Part shown: positions 19,177 to 26,983 of the stretch, in pieces
Layout of the letters: each line of letters starts with the position of its first letter
Position numbering within the stretch: position 1 is the stretch's first letter
NCBI RefSeq assembly: GCF_900103035.1
Contig: NZ_FMWO01000056.1
Coordinates: 61,726 to 125,725 of the forward strand
Source of the DNA: Nitrosomonas mobilis
GTDB taxonomy: Bacteria; Pseudomonadota; Gammaproteobacteria; Burkholderiales; Nitrosomonadaceae
Direction of reading: 5' to 3'
Length of the DNA: 64,000 bases
Notes under the pieces: model-generated
Told to the model about the DNA's origin: nothing
Databases searched by the model: none
What the model saw: the letters and a program-made list of their open reading frames with translations, nothing else
Made by a program: the position numbers and the translations under genes

Positions 19177-21888
19177 TCACTTCAGCTTCTCCTCAACCCA
19201 ATCCCAACGCTTGTCCTTGACCATCACGAACCGGCAGCGGCCATCCGACAGGTTGGCCCACAGGCCACCGATCAGGCGGTCATCCTCAGCTCCGCTCCAG
19301 CGATCTGCGCCCTTGTACTCAACCGCGAGAATCGGCCCCGGCTGGCCTGCCGAACCGGGCAACCGGCAAAGGAAGTCCGGGTAGAAGCGGCCATCGGCCT
19401 TCTGCAGGAAGAACGAACTGCCCTCCCGCCGAACCAGGTTGCGCACCCAGAACTGGATGCGGCCCTGCTGCGCCCACATATCCAACTGGCAGGCGCATTC
19501 GAACTCTTCGTTGCTGTCGAGGTCGCCCATGCGCCCATAGAAGTGCTTGCGGAAATCGAAGTGTCCGAAGCGCCCGTCGTAATCACGGCTCGGCGCATAG
19601 GCCTGGGCGTGAAACTCGAAGGCGTATTGATCGGTCACCGCCACGCGCGTGGCCGCATCGTCACCGAATAGCGCCTGCTGGAACGCCTTACCGACCGCCT
19701 GCTTGCGCAGTTCACGAATGCGTGCCTCGACCAGATTGCGGATCAGAAACTTCTGCAGGTTGGCGCGCGCCAGCGTGAATCCTTCCCGGCGCAGCAAGTC
19801 GGTAAGCCACGCGGCAACAAATGCCTGTTTGCTGGCGTGGGCCAACGACTGCTCGGGAAGGTTGCGACACAGCCAGGTGACGAGGCGAATCTCGTCCCAG
19901 TTTTCCGGTTGATACACTAGCCCCAAATCCCGTTGCAGATCGGGCAGGAAGCGCGACACCACGTGACCGCCCTCGTCGATGTCGATCTCGCCACCCTCCG
20001 ACACCTTAAGTGCTGCACCCAACGTCGTCAGATCATCGGCCGTTGGCGCGGCATCGTAGGACGAGAGGTCCCACGGATATTCCAGCACCTCCGGGTCATC
20101 AAACAGCACCAAGTCACCTTGTTGGCCCTGCACACGCAATGCCAACTGCGGCACGCGGAACCGCTCACCCAGTTCGGCGGGCGTCTGGAAGAATTCAATC
20201 GCCGTGGTGCGGCTAACTTCGGCCGCTTCCACAATCGCCGCCGCAGCAATTTCTGAGGTGACCGATGCCTTGAGCACTTCGGCTTCCTCTTCCGTGAGCG
20301 GCGTGCTGATCGTCAGCGTATTGAGCTTGCCATCCCAACTGACCTTGTCACGCACCGGTTTCGGCACACTCTTCAGGTCGGGCTTTTCGGATAACGTAAT
20401 CGCTACGGGCCGAACGACCACGCGCCCGGCGTGACCTTCGAGGTCCAGCCGTGCCTGCTCAGGCAGCGCGGCAGTAACGAACTCCGTGACTTCGCGCCGC
20501 TCAAATCCGGCTCCGGCCACTAAGCGGTCCCGCAGTGCGCCTGCCGTTTCGGCAAAATTGCGCGACACCACAAAGGCATAGGATTGATTCAATGCGCGGG
20601 CACTGCGATGGCTGGCGCCAGGCTGCCGTAACACACGCCCGAGCAACTGCTCCACCGCCGTGGCCGATGACAACGAGGCCATGCTGACCAGAATGTAAGC
20701 AAACGGGCAGTCCCAGCCCTCGGCCAGCGCCCTCTGGGTGATGACGAACTTCACCGGGCAGACCGGGTCGGCAATGCTCAGCTTGTAGTCGGCATCAATC
20801 TGCTCTAGCCCCTTTTCCTCGCCCGTGGCCACCACGATTTCGCTGGCGGGAATGCCGTGGTTGGTAATCAGCTCGTTCTTTACGCGCTCGAAGTCCAGCG
20901 TATCGACGCCTGCGCGGCGCGGTTCCGACTGAATCAGCACCAGTGGACGCAGGTACGCAGCCCCCGCCCGGCGATCCTCATCGGCCAGCTTGTGCAGAGC
21001 ATCGCGTCGGCCAATGGCGTCGGCCAAGCACTGCTGCCAGTTGGGTTCAGTTTGCAACACCACTGGCAGCTTGATCATCTCTTCCGCCTTCAACTCGGAG
21101 GCGGATACGCTGTGCAGCACGTTGCTCGGCGTACGCTCCAAGTCGGGCGTGGCGGTCAGCTCCATTACGCCGCTGGGGCGGAAACGCGCCAGCATGTCGA
21201 AGGCCAGTTCGGTGCGGCTGTTGTGCGCTTCATCGACAACCACGAACGGGCGGCGCAGGCGCAGCACGTTGGCCAGCGAATACGGCATGGTGCGCTCGCT
21301 TTCCTCACCATCGGTCAGCAACTCGTCGCGCTGCGTTGGCGATAGATTGTCAAAGTGGTGCATCAGTGCGCCGCTGGACTGATACACCTTGCGGCACTCT
21401 TCCTCTTCCACCTGGAACGCCTGCCGTGTGGCGACAATCACCGTGGTCGAGGTATCCAGCGTGGCGCGGGTCACACTCTTGGCTTCTTCAAGATCCAACA
21501 CCGTGATGGGGCCCGACTCGCGCAGTGCGGCGTGGTAGGGGTGGCTGCGATCCTTCAGCGCCTTCATCGTCTGCTCACGGATTGGCTTGCTCGGCACCAG
21601 CCACAGAATCACGCTGTGTTCGCATCGCAGCAGGTAGGTGTTGGCGAGCTGGATGCTTTTTGCCGCCAGCCAGGTCTTGCCACCGCCGGTGGGCACGCGC
21701 AGGCAAAAGTACGGCATATCGGCCGGGAAGCTCGACAGCGGGTTGTACGGGTTGCCGCGCCCCCACAGACGTTCCGTGGTGGCGGTGAAGGCAATCGAAG
21801 GTGATGGCAGTTCGTGGCAAGCCTTGAAGTAGACTTCCACACTGTCGAGCACTTGCGACTGGTAGGTTTTGGGGGTGAAGCTCGTCAC
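19177..21888 (-). CDS. type III restriction enzyme Res subunit (DEAD/DEAH helicase-nuclease)
   Basis: This 903-aa protein begins MTSFTPKTYQSQVLDSVEVY and has Walker A RVPTGGGKTWLA around residue 71, the DEAH box VVVDEAHNS, the LTATPD motif III and a motif VI-like VEQLLGRVLRQPG. The C-terminal region ends in an endonuclease-like domain with FYPDFLCRLPG and ILAVEYKGAD, the PD-(D/E)xK pattern (Asp, then Glu-x-Lys). It works with the Mod subunit encoded upstream in the same operon: it translocates from asymmetric unmethylated sites and cuts. Its start overlaps the ParE-type toxin by 4 nt. Confidence 0.9.
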   Translation of the reverse strand: MTSFTPKTYQSQVLDSVEVYFKACHELPSPSIAFTATTERLWGRGNPYNPLSSFPADMPYFCLRVPTGGGKTWLAAKSIQLANTYLLRCEHSVILWLVPSKPIREQTMKALKDRSHPYHAALRESGPITVLDLEEAKSVTRATLDTSTTVIVATRQAFQVEEEECRKVYQSSGALMHHFDNLSPTQRDELLTDGEESERTMPYSLANVLRLRRPFVVVDEAHNSRTELAFDMLARFRPSGVMELTATPDLERTPSNVLHSVSASELKAEEMIKLPVVLQTEPNWQQCLADAIGRRDALHKLADEDRRAGAAYLRPLVLIQSEPRRAGVDTLDFERVKNELITNHGIPASEIVVATGEEKGLEQIDADYKLSIADPVCPVKFVITQRALAEGWDCPFAYILVSMASLSSATAVEQLLGRVLRQPGASHRSARALNQSYAFVVSRNFAETAGALRDRLVAGAGFERREVTEFVTAALPEQARLDLEGHAGRVVVRPVAITLSEKPDLKSVPKPVRDKVSWDGKLNTLTISTPLTEEEAEVLKASVTSEIAAAAIVEAAEVSRTTAIEFFQTPAELGERFRVPQLALRVQGQQGDLVLFDDPEVLEYPWDLSSYDAAPTADDLTTLGAALKVSEGGEIDIDEGGHVVSRFLPDLQRDLGLVYQPENWDEIRLVTWLCRNLPEQSLAHASKQAFVAAWLTDLLRREGFTLARANLQKFLIRNLVEARIRELRKQAVGKAFQQALFGDDAATRVAVTDQYAFEFHAQAYAPSRDYDGRFGHFDFRKHFYGRMGDLDSNEEFECACQLDMWAQQGRIQFWVRNLVRREGSSFFLQKADGRFYPDFLCRLPGSAGQPGPILAVEYKGADRWSGAEDDRLIGGLWANLSDGRCRFVMVKDKRWDWVEEKLK

Positions 21889-22193
21889 GATGGTTCCCGA
21901 TCAATCCAGTAATCCGGGGCGCGGTGCATGTGGGCCACGGCAATAATGAAAAGACAATCCGGCTCAACCGAATACAGCAGCTTGTACGGAAATCGGCTCA
22001 GAATCATGCGCCGGATATCCCCGCGCTCGACCGGTGCCGCTAACGGCCAGTGGCGCATGCGCTGCAAGGCCTGGCGTACTTCCGTGCGAAAACGTGCCCC
22101 CAAGCCGGGAACCTGCCTTTCGTAATACGCTTCGCCGTCCTCGAATTCCGCCTTGGCCTGCGGGGAAAAATCGATGCGCATCACCTCGCGCAT
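21885..22193 (-). CDS. RelE/ParE-family toxin
   Basis: This 102-aa protein begins MREVMRIDFSPQAKAEFEDGEAYYERQ and has the RelE/ParE fold pattern, with RRMILSRFPYKLLYSV as the central strands and a C-terminal AVAHMHRAPDYW. This subgroup pairs with short addiction-module antitoxins and inhibits gyrase or translation; which one cannot be told here. It overlaps its antitoxin by 1 nt upstream and the Res gene by 4 nt downstream, so it is physically part of the type III restriction operon. Confidence 0.88.
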   Translation of the reverse strand: MREVMRIDFSPQAKAEFEDGEAYYERQVPGLGARFRTEVRQALQRMRHWPLAAPVERGDIRRMILSRFPYKLLYSVEPDCLFIIAVAHMHRAPDYWIDREPS

Positions 22194-22399
22194 TACAATT
22201 CGCCGACCACGTCGCTGGCCGGAATACCCTGCATTCGGCCAGTGCGATAGGCCGCAAGTCGTCGCTCTGCCTCCTCGATCCAGACGCGGTCAAGCTCCGG
22301 ATCCGGACGGTCGAGACTATGCAAAAGCTCGTCAATCAGCTCAAATCGTTCGGCAGGGTCTAGCTCCATAGCCGAATCAATCAGTGTCTTTGTATCCAT
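22193..22399 (-). CDS. addiction module antitoxin (putative ParD/CHP02574 type)
   Basis: This 68-aa protein starts at ATG 22399 with a good RBS (AAAGAGGTGCACAA). The frame extends further upstream but without homologous features. The sequence MDTKTLIDSAMELDPAERFELIDELLHSL followed by a WIEEAERRLAAYRTG helix is typical of the short 'addiction module component' antitoxins that pair with RelE/ParE toxins. It precedes the toxin with a 1-nt overlap. A 143-nt gap separates it from mod, so it may have its own promoter. Confidence 0.82.
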   Translation of the reverse strand: MDTKTLIDSAMELDPAERFELIDELLHSLDRPDPELDRVWIEEAERRLAAYRTGRMQGIPASDVVGEL

Positions 22400-22542
22400 T
22401 TGTGCACCTCTTTTATCAATCAACTCCAGATTATTACTACACGCAGTCGCCAACAAACTACGCGCCCTTCGGTCAGCCACACCAGTGCATTCCACGAACC
22501 ACGCAAATCTTTGTCACGGCAAAGCTCAAAAGAGTTCTTCAC

Positions 22543-24156
22543 TCACACCTCCAGCGCGTAAGGCGTTTGCTTGAAGGTGATGCCCTCGCGTGCGGCGCGG
22601 GCGCCCATGCGGTTGGCAGCGGCGTAAATCACTTTCGGGCCAGCGAACTTGGGCAGCACATCGAACACCGGGCCGGTGAGCACATTGCCACCACCCACGG
22701 ACTTGTCCTTGAGGATGCCGTTGTAGAGCAGGTAGATAGCGCGGCCTTCGTGGATGCCCAGCAGGGGAGAGTCGGTCGTACCGGTAAAGCCCGTACCGGT
22801 TTCGGCAAACCAGACGAACTCGGCCAGTTGAGCAAATGTGACATCAGAGCGAATCTGTCCCTTGGCTGTAAACAGCGGCTCAGCAGACAGACGGCAGAAC
22901 TGGAAGCTGCCGCCAAGGCCTTCGACAGTTTGCCCTTTAGCGTTGATGTAGCCGGTAATGGCGCGCTTGGCGCGTCCCGCCGTGATGGCGCTTGCCACTT
23001 CGGGGATCATTTCGACCTGGATGAACCGGCGATTGCCGCCATCCTCGATGTTCTGCTTGAGCACGGCATGCCCGGTCGTGCCCGAACCGGCAAAGCTGTC
23101 GAGGACGATGGAATCCTTGTCGGTAGCAATCTGCAGGATGCGCTGAATGAGACGGGTAGGCTTCGGCGTGATAAAAACGTCGTCGGAGGTATCAAAGTCG
23201 ACCAACTCGAGCAGTTCTTTTTTCGCCTCCTGAGTGTGCCCGACATCTTTGTAGAACCACATCGTCTGCGGCACCACACCATCCTTCACGTCCGAAAGAT
23301 AGCGTTTGAGGCGAGGCATATTGTTCCCAGACTCACCCCACCGAATGCGCCCCTCTTGATTCAGTCGGTCGAAATTGGCTTTTGATACTCGCCAGTACAT
23401 TCCTTTTCCTGGGCCGGGTATGACTCGCCCAGACGGACATGTAACGGGGTAGGTCCCTTCAGAGTAGTAATTGCGCGCCTGTAAGTCCCCCGAGGTCCAT
23501 GGGCCGCGCGGATCGTTATCGTCGTTTTTGTAACGCGCCTTCGCATCGTCCCCCCTTGGCAAGAGATTTGGCTTCCACTTATCTGCGTTCGACGCGTAAA
23601 CCACTACGTAATCGTGGTCCTCGGAGAGATGACGCGCTGAGTTCTTCGGCGAGAAAATCTTCTGCCACAGCACGGTCGCCACGAAATTCTTCACCCCAAA
23701 TATCTCGTCCATCAGCAACCGTAACGTCGCTACTTCGTTGTCGTCGATGGAAACGAAGATCGCGCCATCCTCGCGCAGAAACTGCTTCAGCAGTACCAGG
23801 CGCGGGTACATCATCGACAGCCAGCGGTCGTGCCGGTCCAGCGTCTCGCCTTCCTTGCCGACCACCTCGCCCAGCCAGCGGCGAATCTCCGGGCTGTTGA
23901 CGTTGTCGTTGTAGACCCAGCCCTCGTTGCCGGTGTTGTAGGGCGGGTCAATGTAGATGCACTTCACCTGGCCCGCATAGCGCGGCAGCAGCGCCTTGAG
24001 CGCGTGCAGGTTGTCGCCCTGCACGATGAGGTTGCCGCTGTCCTTGCCTTGCGCCGGGCCGCAGGACAGCTCCGGCACCGGCTCCAGCAGGCGGAACGGC
24101 ACTTCCTTGTGGTGCTTGACGACGGCTTCTTTGCCGATCCAGTTCAGTGTTGGCAT
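22543..24156 (-). CDS. type III DNA N6-adenine methyltransferase, Mod subunit
   Basis: The product is 537 aa from ATG 24156; an upstream ATG at 24174 would add six residues. It has the beta-class order: catalytic motif IV DPPYNT at residues 70-75, then a variable region (target recognition, roughly 150-330), then SAM-binding motif I DSFAGSGTTGHAV. It methylates adenine on one strand of an asymmetric site and forms the ModRes complex with the downstream helicase. A small toxin-antitoxin pair separates mod from res. An excisionase-like HTH gene overlaps its upstream ATG by 4 nt. Confidence 0.92.
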   Translation of the reverse strand: MPTLNWIGKEAVVKHHKEVPFRLLEPVPELSCGPAQGKDSGNLIVQGDNLHALKALLPRYAGQVKCIYIDPPYNTGNEGWVYNDNVNSPEIRRWLGEVVGKEGETLDRHDRWLSMMYPRLVLLKQFLREDGAIFVSIDDNEVATLRLLMDEIFGVKNFVATVLWQKIFSPKNSARHLSEDHDYVVVYASNADKWKPNLLPRGDDAKARYKNDDNDPRGPWTSGDLQARNYYSEGTYPVTCPSGRVIPGPGKGMYWRVSKANFDRLNQEGRIRWGESGNNMPRLKRYLSDVKDGVVPQTMWFYKDVGHTQEAKKELLELVDFDTSDDVFITPKPTRLIQRILQIATDKDSIVLDSFAGSGTTGHAVLKQNIEDGGNRRFIQVEMIPEVASAITAGRAKRAITGYINAKGQTVEGLGGSFQFCRLSAEPLFTAKGQIRSDVTFAQLAEFVWFAETGTGFTGTTDSPLLGIHEGRAIYLLYNGILKDKSVGGGNVLTGPVFDVLPKFAGPKVIYAAANRMGARAAREGITFKQTPYALEV

Positions 24157-24170
24157 TGACGCCCATCCCC

Positions 24171-24404
24171 TCAAGCTTTGTGCGATGGCGTCTGGCCATC
24201 GCTACGTTGTTCTTCATCGGCACCGCCCGCGCGCACCCATTCATCGACCTCAGACAACTGAAATTTCCATAGCCGACCGATCTTGTGCGCGGGCAGGCCC
24301 TTGCGTTCGCGCCAGCGGTAAACGGTGTCCTTCACGACACCCAGATGCCGGGCGACATCGATTGCAGTAACCCAAGGTTCGGCACTCATGGCATTGGCGC
24401 TCAA
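24171..24404 (-). CDS. excisionase-like HTH protein
   Basis: This 77-aa protein has a MerR/excisionase-type helix-turn-helix (HTH_17): AIDVARHLGVVKDTVYRWRERK and LPAHKIGRLWKFQLSEVDEWV. The basic wing and the final helix are typical. Such proteins act as directionality factors or as small regulators. As the first gene of the minus-strand operon, overlapping the mod frame by 4 nt, it may regulate methylase expression, as C proteins do for type II systems. That is inference only. Start ATG 24404; a second ATG five codons later is possible. Confidence 0.75.
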   Translation of the reverse strand: MSANAMSAEPWVTAIDVARHLGVVKDTVYRWRERKGLPAHKIGRLWKFQLSEVDEWVRAGGADEEQRSDGQTPSHKA

Positions 24405-24429
24405 GGAGGTCTCAAAATCGTTTTAAGTC

Positions 24430-24657
24430 GTCATCAGTCTACCAGACGGCCGCATCTGCAGCCACCTTGAAATACCCGGGATTGCCTGATCGAAATTGAA
24501 CGAAACGGCCTTCGCGCAGCAGGGTGATCAGAGTAAGTGCTGGCTTCACCACCTCATTCTTGACGGCGGTTAGCCCGATAGCTTGGCTTCCAGATCGTTC
24601 AGGCCGCGCGGTGCGGACGCCGGTTCAATTCCCAAAACCGGAATTGAACTGACTACG
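24430..24657 (-). pseudogene. short remnant gene between Fic and the HTH gene
   Basis: On the minus strand this 0.23-kb gap encodes, with a stop between them, VSSIPVLGIEPASA...LNDLEAKLSG and then AVKNEVVKPALTLITLLREGRF...GYFKVAADAAVW. The first part is repeated in diverged form at 28.8-29.0 kb. I do not recognise the family; it looks like scraps of a duplicated island gene. No function is proposed. Confidence 0.35.
24612..24653. repeat. 42-bp repeat, copy A (resembles the ssrA T-arm)
   Basis: TGCGGACGCCGGTTCAATTCCC and the following 20 bases match 28855-28896 with 6 mismatches in 42. The first 22 bases also match the ssrA 3' T-arm sequence (on the minus strand at 38516-38537) with one mismatch, but in the opposite orientation to ssrA. 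It lies within the coding remnant described here. Confidence 0.6.
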
Positions 24658-25704
24658 TTACTTCAGCCCGTACCACACACCGCGTCCGCTGCCGTGCTGC
24701 TCCAGGTGATTGCGTTCGGTCAGGTTGCGGAAGTGCTGCTTGAGGGTATTGCGGCTGGCTCCGGTCAGTTTGATGGCATCCATCATCGTGACGCGCCCGT
24801 GCTCTCGTGCGAATTCCACGATCTGCAGTGACAATTCCGGCAGCGCGGCCAGCACGATCTTTTCACGTTCGACCTTCTTCTCCAGACGTCGAACCTGCTC
24901 GGCCAGCGAGCGCAAGAAGAACACCAGCCATGGCTGCCAGTTGGGCGCCTCCGTGCGGATGGTGCCTTGCGTCTGACGCAGGGCCAGGTAATAGGCTTCC
25001 TTGTTCAGCTCGATCACACTTTCCAGCGAGCTGTACGGCACATAGGCGTAACCGGCCTGGATCAGCAGTAAGGTCGTCAGAGCCCGGCTCAAACGCCCGT
25101 TGCCATCCTGAAAGGGGTGAATTTCCAGAAACACCACGACGAAGATCGCGATGATCAACAAGGGGTGCAGGTGCCCCTTCTCTCGCTCATCGTTCACCCA
25201 CGACGCCAATTCGGTCATCAGCCGTGGCGTGTCAAACGGCGTGGCGGTCTCAAAGACGATGCCGATCTGAGTCCCGCTTTCATCGAAGGCGGCGACGTTG
25301 TTTGAATTAGTCTTGTACTGTCCCCGGTGGCGCGCGTCCTTTTCGCTGTGGCGCAGCAGGATCTGGTGCAGTTGCTTGATGTAGTTCTCGCTGAACGGGA
25401 TGTCCTGCCACAAGCTGAACACCAGATCCATCAGCCCAGCGTAACCGGCCACTTCCTGCTCGTCGCGGGTGTCGAAGGACTGGATGGCAAGGTTGGAGAG
25501 CAGGCGCTCCACCTCGCGGTCAGTCAGCTTGCTGCCCTCGATGCGGGTGGACGAGCCGATGCTTTCGATGGTCGCCATCCGCCTCAGCGCCGAAAGACGC
25601 TCAGGCGCGAGCGTTCCCAAGGCCCGCCATGCGCCTTTGAATTCGTCGATCCTGGCAATCAGGCTCAGGATCTCGGGTGTGATCTGGAGGGTGTCTGAAC
25701 GTAG
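24658..25704 (-). CDS. Fic-family protein with C-terminal winged helix
   Basis: The product is 348 aa from ATG 25704. The in-frame ATG at 25737 lies inside a palindrome and is less likely. The N-terminal part (STRIEGSKLTDREVERLL) contains the SxxxEG-type inhibitory helix of class II Fic proteins, and the active-site loop is HPFQDGNGRLSR (His at about residue 196). These enzymes AMPylate or otherwise modify target proteins. The C-terminus (TMMDAIKLTGASRNTLKQHFRNL, ending GRGVWYGL) is a winged helix, so the protein may bind its own promoter, where a large palindrome is found. Confidence 0.88.
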   Translation of the reverse strand, partial: LRSDTLQITPEILSLIARIDEFKGAWRALGTLAPERLSALRRMATIESIGSSTRIEGSKLTDREVERLLSNLAIQSFDTRDEQEVAGYAGLMDLVFSLWQDIPFSENYIKQLHQILLRHSEKDARHRGQYKTNSNNVAAFDESGTQIGIVFETATPFDTPRLMTELASWVNDEREKGHLHPLLIIAIFVVVFLEIHPFQDGNGRLSRALTTLLLIQAGYAYVPYSSLESVIELNKEAYYLALRQTQGTIRTEAPNWQPWLVFFLRSLAEQVRRLEKKVEREKIVLAALPELSLQIVEFAREHGRVTMMDAIKLTGASRNTLKQHFRNLTERNHLEQHGSGRGVWYGLK

Positions 25705-25720
25705 CATGCAACCAATACTA

Positions 25721-25776
25721 CACCCATTAACACCCATTTTGAAGCCGAGTGGCCCTGGAATGGGTGTTAATGGGTG
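25721..25776. promoter_or_regulatory. perfect 18-bp inverted repeat upstream of fic (operator candidate)
   Basis: Left arm CACCCATTAACACCCATT at 25721-25738 and right arm AATGGGTGTTAATGGGTG at 25759-25776 are perfect inverted copies separated by 20 nt. Each arm is itself a tandem of CACCCATT, giving four half-sites. It begins 16 nt upstream of the fic start, where a promoter operator would be expected. Confidence 0.75.
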
Positions 25777-25805
25777 ATTTTCTGGTTTGCTCTGAATCGA
25801 ACGCG

Positions 25806-26039
25806 TTACGCTTCGGCTTCGTCAAGGTCGTAGTAGCTATCGTCGATACCAGCGCCAATGTCGAGCTCCATGTCGTTCATGAGGCAGACACGCACAACAC
25901 CTTTGACCAGGATGCTGTCGCCACTGAAAGGCTTGCCGGGGTCTTGATCCATACCGACATTGCCTTCGACCGGGATTTCCCAAAACTTGCGGCAATCCTG
26001 CAGACCCGAGATGCCACTCACCCGGGATGTCCGGCTCAT
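25806..26039 (-). CDS. small hypothetical acidic protein
   Basis: This 77-aa open frame from ATG 26039 has an acidic C-terminal half ending DDSYYDLDEAEA. I recognise no domain. It sits upstream of the fic palindrome on the same strand. Composition is plausible for a real protein, but there is no strong RBS, and it could be the remains of a longer gene. The wider gap 25777-26510 holds only this and the next weak frame. Confidence 0.3.
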   Translation of the reverse strand: MSRTSRVSGISGLQDCRKFWEIPVEGNVGMDQDPGKPFSGDSILVKGVVRVCLMNDMELDIGAGIDDSYYDLDEAEA

Positions 26040-26177
26040 CGTGAACGGGTAGCCCGCTTCAAGGGCGGGTCGCCTGAGTAAAGGCAGTTTTCCTGGCGAA
26101 TAAACAGCCGGAAACCCGCGCCAAACCCTTGCTCGAAAACGTCCTAAATAGCTTGCAACAATTCCAATGACGAGCGT

Positions 26178-26441
26178 TCATGGCCTCCCACAAACAACAA
26201 CGAAATGGAAGTATTGCATATGAACCAGCGGCAGCTGGCCAACCGATAAGGAGCCAGTGAGGCTTGCCTCGAGCGCTGGCGGTCTGAGGGTGTTGGCCCT
26301 CAATTCCTGAAACTTCGCGGCCGAGTACTGTATCGTCAAGTCGTCATTGAAGCCTTTGAGGAACGCTGTCTCAGGCAGTCTACCAGCAGCCCCGAAGGCC
26401 AGCGGCAGATCCGGTTCTGTGTCCTCCGTGTAGGGGCGCAC
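26178..26441 (-). CDS. weak hypothetical ORF (87 aa)
   Basis: An 87-aa frame from ATG 26441 reads MRPYTEDTEPDLPLAFGAAG and so on. No domain is recognised, and its ends do not match any operon partner. It is listed because it is the only sizeable frame in the 0.9-kb region between fic and hipB. It may be a remnant. Confidence 0.2.
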   Translation of the reverse strand: MRPYTEDTEPDLPLAFGAAGRLPETAFLKGFNDDLTIQYSAAKFQELRANTLRPPALEASLTGSLSVGQLPLVHMQYFHFVVVCGRP

Positions 26442-26510
26442 CGGGGCTAGGCAGCAAGGCTTCGCTGGTTGATTGACTGATCAACAAAGAGAGCTAAGCA
26501 GTCAACAAAG

Positions 26511-26636
26511 GCAACATATACGTTGCTTTTTATACTTACGGTGTGGCGAACCCCTTAAAAGCAACTAATAAGTTGCCTCTGGAAATAAAAGAAACTAATA
26601 TATTGCTTTAAACTGTAAAAGCAACATATATGTTTA
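26511..26636. promoter_or_regulatory. four operator repeats upstream of hipB
   Basis: Near-palindromic 16-mers of the form GCAAC-N6-GTTGC recur at 26511 (GCAACATATACGTTGC), 26561 (GCAACTAATAAGTTGC), 26591 (GAAACTAATATATTGC) and 26621 (GCAACATATATGTTTA). Spacings are 50, 30 and 30 nt, the last two roughly three helical turns. The position upstream of a HipB-like repressor is that of autoregulatory operators. The AT-rich stretch between them should hold the promoter. Confidence 0.8.
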
Positions 26637-26983
26637 CTATGATGAATTCTTTACTCCACCAGATAAAACAGCGGCGACTGACACTCGGCCTCAAGCAGAA
26701 CGACATGATGTTGCGTGTAGGCGTATCTCGTCAGCAATATCAGCGCCTGGAATCCAAAGGAAACCCCAGGCTAGGCACCTTGGAGTTGATCGCGAAGGGC
26801 TTGAATAGCGAACTTATGCTCATACCAAAGGAAAAGCTTGGCGCTGTTATGGCGCTGCTTGAACAGGAGAGTTCCGAGCCAGGCACGATTCATGTGTCTC
26901 AGGCGAAAAAACCTTCAAAGGAAGATACAAAGAAAAGTCTCTCAGATGATCCATGGCAGGGTTTGCTGGGGGATGAATCATGA
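26630..26983 (+). CDS. hipB: HipB-like antitoxin/repressor (XRE HTH)
   Basis: This protein of 117 aa at most has a Cro/CI-type HTH near its start: IKQRRLTLGLKQNDMMLRVGVSRQQYQRLES, then GNPRLGTLELIAKGL. The N-terminal ATG at 26630 lies inside the fourth operator repeat; ATGs at 26639 or 26642 are equally possible and none has a clear RBS. The C-terminal tail (KKPSKEDTKKSLSDDPWQGLLGDES) is likely unstructured. It neutralises the HipA kinase encoded next (4-nt overlap) and represses the operon. Base composition is more AT-rich than neighbouring island genes. Confidence 0.88.
   Translation: MFTMMNSLLHQIKQRRLTLGLKQNDMMLRVGVSRQQYQRLESKGNPRLGTLELIAKGLNSELMLIPKEKLGAVMALLEQESSEPGTIHVSQAKKPSKEDTKKSLSDDPWQGLLGDES

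Noticed and set aside
20857..21345. Long plus-strand frames opposite the type III res, mod and TOTE genes
   Set aside because: They mirror GC-rich genes on the other strand and have low-complexity composition without domains.
26511..26636. CRISPR array
   Set aside because: The four repeats are short palindromes with unequal spacing in front of hipB and no cas genes are near; they are operators.
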